Source of the DNA: Clostridiales bacterium | GTDB lineage: Bacteria; Bacillota; Clostridia; Saccharofermentanales; Saccharofermentanaceae | Direction: 5' to 3' | Length of the DNA: 64,000 nucleotides | Assembly (NCBI GenBank): GCA_017428155.1 | Contig: JAFRRJ010000040.1 | Location: 62,001-126,000 of the forward strand | Shown here: positions 60,501 through 64,000 of the stretch, piece by piece | Layout of the letters: the number at the start of each line of letters is the position of its first letter | How positions within the stretch are numbered: the stretch's first letter is position 1 | Notes under the pieces: generated by a model | What the model was told of the DNA's origin: nothing | Seen by the model: the letters and a program-made list of their open reading frames with translations, nothing else | Database searches by the model: none | Position numbers and translations under genes: made by a program

Positions 60501-61539
60501 AGTCTACACGCTTACCGAGGAGGTTCTGTCTGAAGCGGCCCTGCTTACCCTTGAGCATGTCAGAAAGTGACTTGAGCTGTCTGTTGCTTGTAGCAGATGT
60601 GGAACCCTTTACAGGTGTGCCGTGACGTCCGTTGTCGATCAGTGCGTCAACAGCTTCCTGAAGCATTCTCTTCTCGTTTCTTACGATGATCTCAGGAGCG
60701 CCAAGGTCAAGGAGCTTCTTGAGACGGTTGTTTCTTCCGATAACTCTTCTGTAGAGATCGTTAAGATCTGATGTAGCATAACGGCCACCGTCGAGAGGTA
60801 CCATAGGACGGAGTTCCGGAGGAAGTACCGGAATAACGTCAAGGACCATCCACTCGGGCTTGTTGCCGGAAGCCTTGAAAGCTTCAGCGATCTCAAGTCT
60901 CTTGTTGATCTTGAGTCTCTTCTGTGTGCTTACAGAGCCGACCTTCTCCTGCTGGAGCTGATCGATGATCTCGTCGATATTGATCTCAGACAGGAGGATC
61001 TTGATAGCCTCGGCACCCATCTTTGCAACGAAAGAATCCTTGCCGCACTTTTCTCTTACGCTCTTGTACTGATCTTCTGTAATGATGTCGAGCTTGTTAA
61101 GACCTGTCTCAACGCTGTTGCCCGGATCGATTACGATGTACTTTGAATAATAGAGCACGCTCTCGAGCTGCTTAACTGTGAGGTCAAGCAATGTACCGAT
61201 CTTGGAAGGCTGTGTCTTGAAGTACCAGATGTGTGATACAGGTGTGGCAAGCTGGATGTGACCGAGTCTCTCACGGCGTACGGTGTTCTTTGTAACCTCA
61301 ACTCCGCACTTATCGCAGATCATGCCCTTGAATCTGATCTTCTTGTACTTACCGCAGCGGCATTCCCAGGACTTTGTTGGTCCGAAGATCTTCTCGCAGA
61401 AGAGTCCGTCAACCTCAGGTCTCTGTGTACGGTAGTTGATGGTCTCAGGCTTTTTTACCTCGCCGTGTGACCAGCTCTTGATGACCTCGGGAGATGCAAG
61501 CTGAATACTTATTTTTGTAAGATGATTTGTATCATTCAT
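57532..61539 (-). CDS. rpoC: DNA-directed RNA polymerase subunit beta-prime
   Basis: The protein (1335 residues) is a complete RpoC. It has the N-terminal zinc ribbon (ECRCGKY...[10 protein letters not shown]), the active-site [12 protein letters not shown] near residue 460, the bridge-helix region ([33 protein letters not shown]) and the second zinc site [13 protein letters not shown] / TGRPV. Length is somewhat above the typical firmicute beta-prime (about 1200), with extra charged segments such as the Ala/Glu-rich stretch near residue 960-1000. Translation starts at [18 protein letters not shown] after AAAGGAGATAAAAG. rpoB lies 18 nt upstream. Confidence 0.97.
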   Translation of the reverse strand: MNDTNHLTKISIQLASPEVIKSWSHGEVKKPETINYRTQRPEVDGLFCEKIFGPTKSWECRCGKYKKIRFKGMICDKCGVEVTKNTVRRERLGHIQLATPVSHIWYFKTQPSKIGTLLDLTVKQLESVLYYSKYIVIDPGNSVETGLNKLDIITEDQYKSVREKCGKDSFVAKMGAEAIKILLSEINIDEIIDQLQQEKVGSVSTQKRLKINKRLEIAEAFKASGNKPEWMVLDVIPVLPPELRPMVPLDGGRYATSDLNDLYRRVIGRNNRLKKLLDLGAPEIIVRNEKRMLQEAVDALIDNGRHGTPVKGSTSATSNRQLKSLSDMLKGKQGRFRQNLLGKRVDYSGRSVIIVGPELKMHQCGLPKEMALELFKPFVIKKLVEINDKLNIKTARRQVDARVPEVWDILEEIIKDHPVLLNRAPTLHRLSIQAFEPVLVEGRAIKLHPLVCTGFNADFDGDQMAVHVPLSAEAQAEARFLMLSTNNLLKPQDGKPVTVPTQDMILGCYYLTMEVENDKGEGMVFASIDEAQMAYDEHQITLHSMIKVRVSREINGQVETGLVESTLGRFIFNQIVPQDLGFVDRSKPENHLKLEIDFKKLADQKAKAAEIKAVDPDKEVKFEFALGKKKLEKIIAKCIAIHGLERTTVFLDDVKAMGYKFSTISGISIGIEDMIIPDIKDKMIAEGDERVEEINEAAEEGFFTETERHNEVTKVWSETTNNITKALMDNLDIYNPIRMMADSGARGSNNQIKQLAGMRGLMQDTTGNTIEIPIKSNLREGMNVLEFFISSHGARKALSDTALKTAESGYLTRRLVDVAQAVVVTEEDCGTDDFTWVKEITEVSNKHVNVIKSLNDRLYGRYAAEDIVNYQTGEVIVKKNELIDALKAEDICKSVDQAKADAEAARKAVKESVKIKGPETPEKLAEREKKIAAKVAEAEAEGKILTKQQIEDLGKLKIRSVFDCRSRRGVCTKCYGINLATGRPVAVGEAVGIIAAQSIGEPGTQLTMRTFHSGGIAASGEDITQGLPRVTEIFEARDPKGHGIISSVPGSVKIVENEKTKQKTIVVTPVYDEGVEPILDIKGNPIEKMEYKVPSHATLTVTDGQVIEAGDQIIDGKIDPKEILRVKDIRAVQKYIISEITKVYYTGGGVNINDKHIEIITKQMMRRVQIDDPGDTGFMTGTTVDWYNFISRNRDCEEQGKKPANGKTILLGIAKAASASDSFMSAASFQETAKVLTDAVIKGKVDPLIGIKENVIIGALIPAGTGIKAHSDITAVPVIKANSKLITGHEYGEAESDSELFANDYLEQIQARNDLLDEQDRLEAQLEVDSYKDKK

Positions 61540-61557
61540 ATCTATCTTTTATCTCCT

Positions 61558-64000
61558 TTACATGTCACCGTCGTCATCGCCGAAATCGTCGCCGAAATCG
61601 CCGTCTTCTTCCTTGATATTTCCAAGCTCGTCAGCTTCTACGAAGCCGTCGCTGAAAATATCGGAAGGAGACTCGGCATCTTCACCGTCAAGTGAAGCTC
61701 TTGTCGACTCATCCATCTCACTGTATGTGTCGAATGCCTGTCTGTCTTCGACGATGTATTCCTTATCGTCTGTATATGTGCGGACATCCAAAGCCAAAGC
61801 CTTAAGCTCGTTAACAAGGACGTTGAATGATTCAGGGATACCCGGATCAGGAATGTTCTTGCCGCGGATGATCGCATCGTATGTCTTTGAACGGCCTTCG
61901 ATATCGTCGGACTTGACTGTGAGGATCTCCTGGAGAGTATGAGCAGCACCGTATGCTTCGAGTGCCCAAACTTCCATCTCACCGAATCTCTGTCCGCCGA
62001 ACTGTGCTTTACCGCCCAAAGGCTGCTGTGTAACGAGTGAGTAAGGTCCTGTGGATCTTGCGTGCATCTTGTCGTCAACCAAGTGGTGCAGCTTCATGTA
62101 GTACATGATTCCTACAGTTACTCTGTTCTCAAAAGGTTCACCTGTACGTCCGTCGTAAAGAACAGTCTTACCGTCCTTATCGATGCCTGCAAGCTCGAAT
62201 GCATCAGCGATGTCGTTCTCGTTTGCACCATCGAAAACAGGTGTTGCGATCTTCCAGTTGAGTGCCTTGGCAGCACGTCCGAGGTGTACCTCGAGGAGCT
62301 GACCGATGTTCATACGTGAAGGAACGCCGAGAGGATTGAGGCAGATATCAAGTGTTGTACCGTCGGGTAAGAAAGGCATATCCTCTTCAGGAAGTACTCT
62401 TGAAACAACACCCTTGTTACCGTGACGTCCTGCCATCTTATCGCCGATAGAGAGCTTTCTCTTCTGAGCGACATAAACGCGGACTCTCTTATCTACACCG
62501 TTCTTCAGGTTGCCGTTTGTCTCCTTTGTTGAAACAACTACGTCAACGACTACACCGGAACCGCCGTGAGGAACTCGCTTTGAAGTATCCTTAACTTCTC
62601 TTGCCCTCTCGTTGAAGATTGCCTTGTAAAGTCTCTCTTCAGCTGTCTGGTCTGTCTCACCCTTAGGGGAAACCTTACCTACGAGGATGTCTCCGTCCTT
62701 GACCTCGGCACCGATCATTACGATACCGTTCTCATCAAGGTTGGAAAGAGCGTCGTCACTTACGTTCGGAACTTCTCTTGTGATCTGCTCAGCACCGAGC
62801 TTTGTCTCACGTGCTTCGCACTCATGCTCTTCGATATGGATAGACGTATAAACGTCATCTCTTACGATTCTCTCATTTACGAGAACAGCGTCCTCGTAGT
62901 TATAACCTTCCCATGTGGTGAATCCGATGAGAACGTTACGTCCGAGAGCAAGCTCACCGTTGTCTGTAGCAGGACCGTCTGCGATAGTATCGCCGGCCTT
63001 GACCTTGTCGCCGATAGCGACAATAGGACGCTGGTTGATGCATGTGCTCTGGTTGGATCTCTGATACTTGGCGAGCATGTAGGTGTCTACGGTGCCCTCT
63101 GCTGTTGTAACTTCGATCTTGTCTGATGCAACGAAGGATACGACGCCGTCGTGTGAGGCTACGATACATACGCCTGAGTCCTTAGCTGCACGGTATTCCA
63201 TACCTGTTCCGATGATAGGTGCCTCAGGCTTGATAAGAGGCACTGCCTGACGCTGCATGTTCGAGCCCATGAGAGCACGGTTCGCGTCATCGTTACCAAG
63301 GAACGGGATAAGTGATGTTGATACTGATACGAGCTGCTTAGGAGATACGTCCATGTAGTCGACCTGATCAGGGTCAAGCTGCAGGAACTGGTCCAAGTAA
63401 CGGCAGACGATCTTCTTGCCGATGAAGCGGCCGTCGTCGTCGATAGGCTCGTTAGCCTGAGCGATGTTGAACTCGTCCTCTTCGTCAGCGGACATGTATA
63501 CAACTTCGTCAGTAACTCTCTGTGCTTCCTTATCGTACTTTCTGTAAGGAGTCTCGATGAATCCGTACTTGTTGATACGTGCATAGATAGCAAGAGAGGT
63601 CATAAGTCCGATGTTCTGACCTTCCGGTGTCTCGATCGTACACATACGTCCGTAGTGTGTAGGGTTGATATCACGGACTTCCATTGAAGCTCTCTCACGG
63701 GAGATACCGCCCGGACCCAAAGCTGAAAGTCTTCTCTTGTTCGTAAGCTCAGCTAACGGGTTGTTCTGGTCAGCGAATGCTGAAAGCTGTGATGAACCGA
63801 AGAACTCTCTGAAAGCAGCACTCAAAGGTCTTGTGTTAACGAGGCTTGTAGCTGTAACAACTTCACCTTCCTTGCTGGAGATCTGGGAGATTCTGTCTCT
63901 TGTATTCTTCTCGACTCTCTGGATACCTGTACGGAGCTGGTTCTGGAGGAGCTCGCCTACAGACTTAACTCTACGGTTGCCCAAATGGTCGATGTTATCG
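61558..64000 (-). CDS. rpoB: DNA-directed RNA polymerase subunit beta, C-terminal part (cut by window edge)
   Basis: The 5' end lies outside the window; about 813 codons are visible. The rifampicin-binding region reads [17 protein letters not shown] and then [15 protein letters not shown]. At the position of E. coli His526 the residue is Asn (codon AAC), while Asp516 and Ser531 equivalents are conserved. The later catalytic segments [25 protein letters not shown] and [25 protein letters not shown] are intact. The C-terminus is acidic ([14 protein letters not shown]). The C-terminal neighbour is rpoC. Confidence 0.97.
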   Translation of the reverse strand, partial: DNIDHLGNRRVKSVGELLQNQLRTGIQRVEKNTRDRISQISSKEGEVVTATSLVNTRPLSAAFREFFGSSQLSAFADQNNPLAELTNKRRLSALGPGGISRERASMEVRDINPTHYGRMCTIETPEGQNIGLMTSLAIYARINKYGFIETPYRKYDKEAQRVTDEVVYMSADEEDEFNIAQANEPIDDDGRFIGKKIVCRYLDQFLQLDPDQVDYMDVSPKQLVSVSTSLIPFLGNDDANRALMGSNMQRQAVPLIKPEAPIIGTGMEYRAAKDSGVCIVASHDGVVSFVASDKIEVTTAEGTVDTYMLAKYQRSNQSTCINQRPIVAIGDKVKAGDTIADGPATDNGELALGRNVLIGFTTWEGYNYEDAVLVNERIVRDDVYTSIHIEEHECEARETKLGAEQITREVPNVSDDALSNLDENGIVMIGAEVKDGDILVGKVSPKGETDQTAEERLYKAIFNERAREVKDTSKRVPHGGSGVVVDVVVSTKETNGNLKNGVDKRVRVYVAQKRKLSIGDKMAGRHGNKGVVSRVLPEEDMPFLPDGTTLDICLNPLGVPSRMNIGQLLEVHLGRAAKALNWKIATPVFDGANENDIADAFELAGIDKDGKTVLYDGRTGEPFENRVTVGIMYYMKLHHLVDDKMHARSTGPYSLVTQQPLGGKAQFGGQRFGEMEVWALEAYGAAHTLQEILTVKSDDIEGRSKTYDAIIRGKNIPDPGIPESFNVLVNELKALALDVRTYTDDKEYIVEDRQAFDTYSEMDESTRASLDGEDAESPSDIFSDGFVEADELGNIKEEDGDFGDDFGDDDGDM

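Noticed and set aside
1..64000. tRNA or rRNA genes, transposases, integrases, attachment sites
   Set aside because: No cloverleaf-like sequence, rRNA block or recombinase motif was found on reading; short inverted repeats are all explained as terminators or listed as repeats.

Overview
The window looks like a chromosomal segment of an anaerobic Gram-positive bacterium of the class Clostridia (Bacillota). The evidence is a PPi-dependent phosphofructokinase, FchA next to FolD, Thr/Pro-rich linkers on wall-active enzymes, GGAGG-type ribosome binding sites with some TTG starts, and a firmicute-type rpoB-rpoC pair. No rRNA, tRNA, CRISPR array, prophage or transposase gene was seen. The species cannot be fixed from the sequence alone.

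Layout. 1-5.8 kb: small minus-strand operons, namely an MBL-fold hydrolase cut by the window edge, a DUF308-like membrane protein, a diguanylate cyclase, a GH25 muramidase, a D-lyxose isomerase and a Pr6Pr membrane protein, with two blocks of short dyad-bearing tandem repeats. 5.8-7.5 kb: PPi-phosphofructokinase. 7.6-11.8 kb: a plus-strand thiamine operon thiW-thiM-thiE-thiD-thiC behind a TPP riboswitch with a visible terminator.

11.8-22.2 kb holds the first striking system. It is a tightly packed ten-gene minus-strand operon: NifH-like ATPase, a NifD/NifK-like pair, hypF, hypC, hypD, hypE, a TM1266-type ACT protein, and a second NifD/NifK-like pair. There is no NiFe-hydrogenase subunit, no hypA/hypB and no maturation protease in the window. 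The operon starts behind a long structured leader. That leader ends in a 13-bp hairpin that contains the Shine-Dalgarno sequence and is followed by seven U residues, and an alternative pairing could open it. I infer an uncharacterised nitrogenase-like reductase or cofactor system that uses the HypCDEF Fe(CN)2CO chemistry under RNA control.

22.3-35.6 kb: a four-gene cassette (XRE regulator, two small membrane proteins, PstS-like protein), cysteine synthase, an ABC transporter with a two-component system of the Bce (peptide-resistance) type, an acyltransferase / XRE-AbrB / YD-repeat lipoprotein operon, and a large orphan solute-binding-like lipoprotein.

35.8-51.5 kb holds the second striking system, a RiPP (ribosomally made, modified peptide) locus. 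Four tandem precursors have Nif11-like leaders with a GG cleavage site, and every one ends in (R/H)RW. Beside them are a UPF0489 peptide-arginase homologue (Arg to Orn), a radical SAM/SPASM enzyme, a type I isopentenyl-diphosphate isomerase, a STAS protein, a HExxH protein of unknown family, and the full NHLM-type export set (two ABC transporters, one with a C39 peptidase, and an HlyD-like protein). Two precursors carry cores with proline at every fourth residue. The export operon is preceded by about 500 bp containing palindromes, repeated half-sites and a terminator hairpin. A convergent SpoIIE/RsbU-type phosphatase gene overlaps the end of the cluster.

51.5-64 kb: a flavodoxin-fold fusion protein, an RlmD/TrmA-type RNA methyltransferase, folD (key cyclohydrolase residues replaced) beside fchA, a GNAT acetyltransferase, an NlpC/P60 wall hydrolase, rpoC, and rpoB cut by the right edge. 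RpoB carries Asn at the position of E. coli His526.
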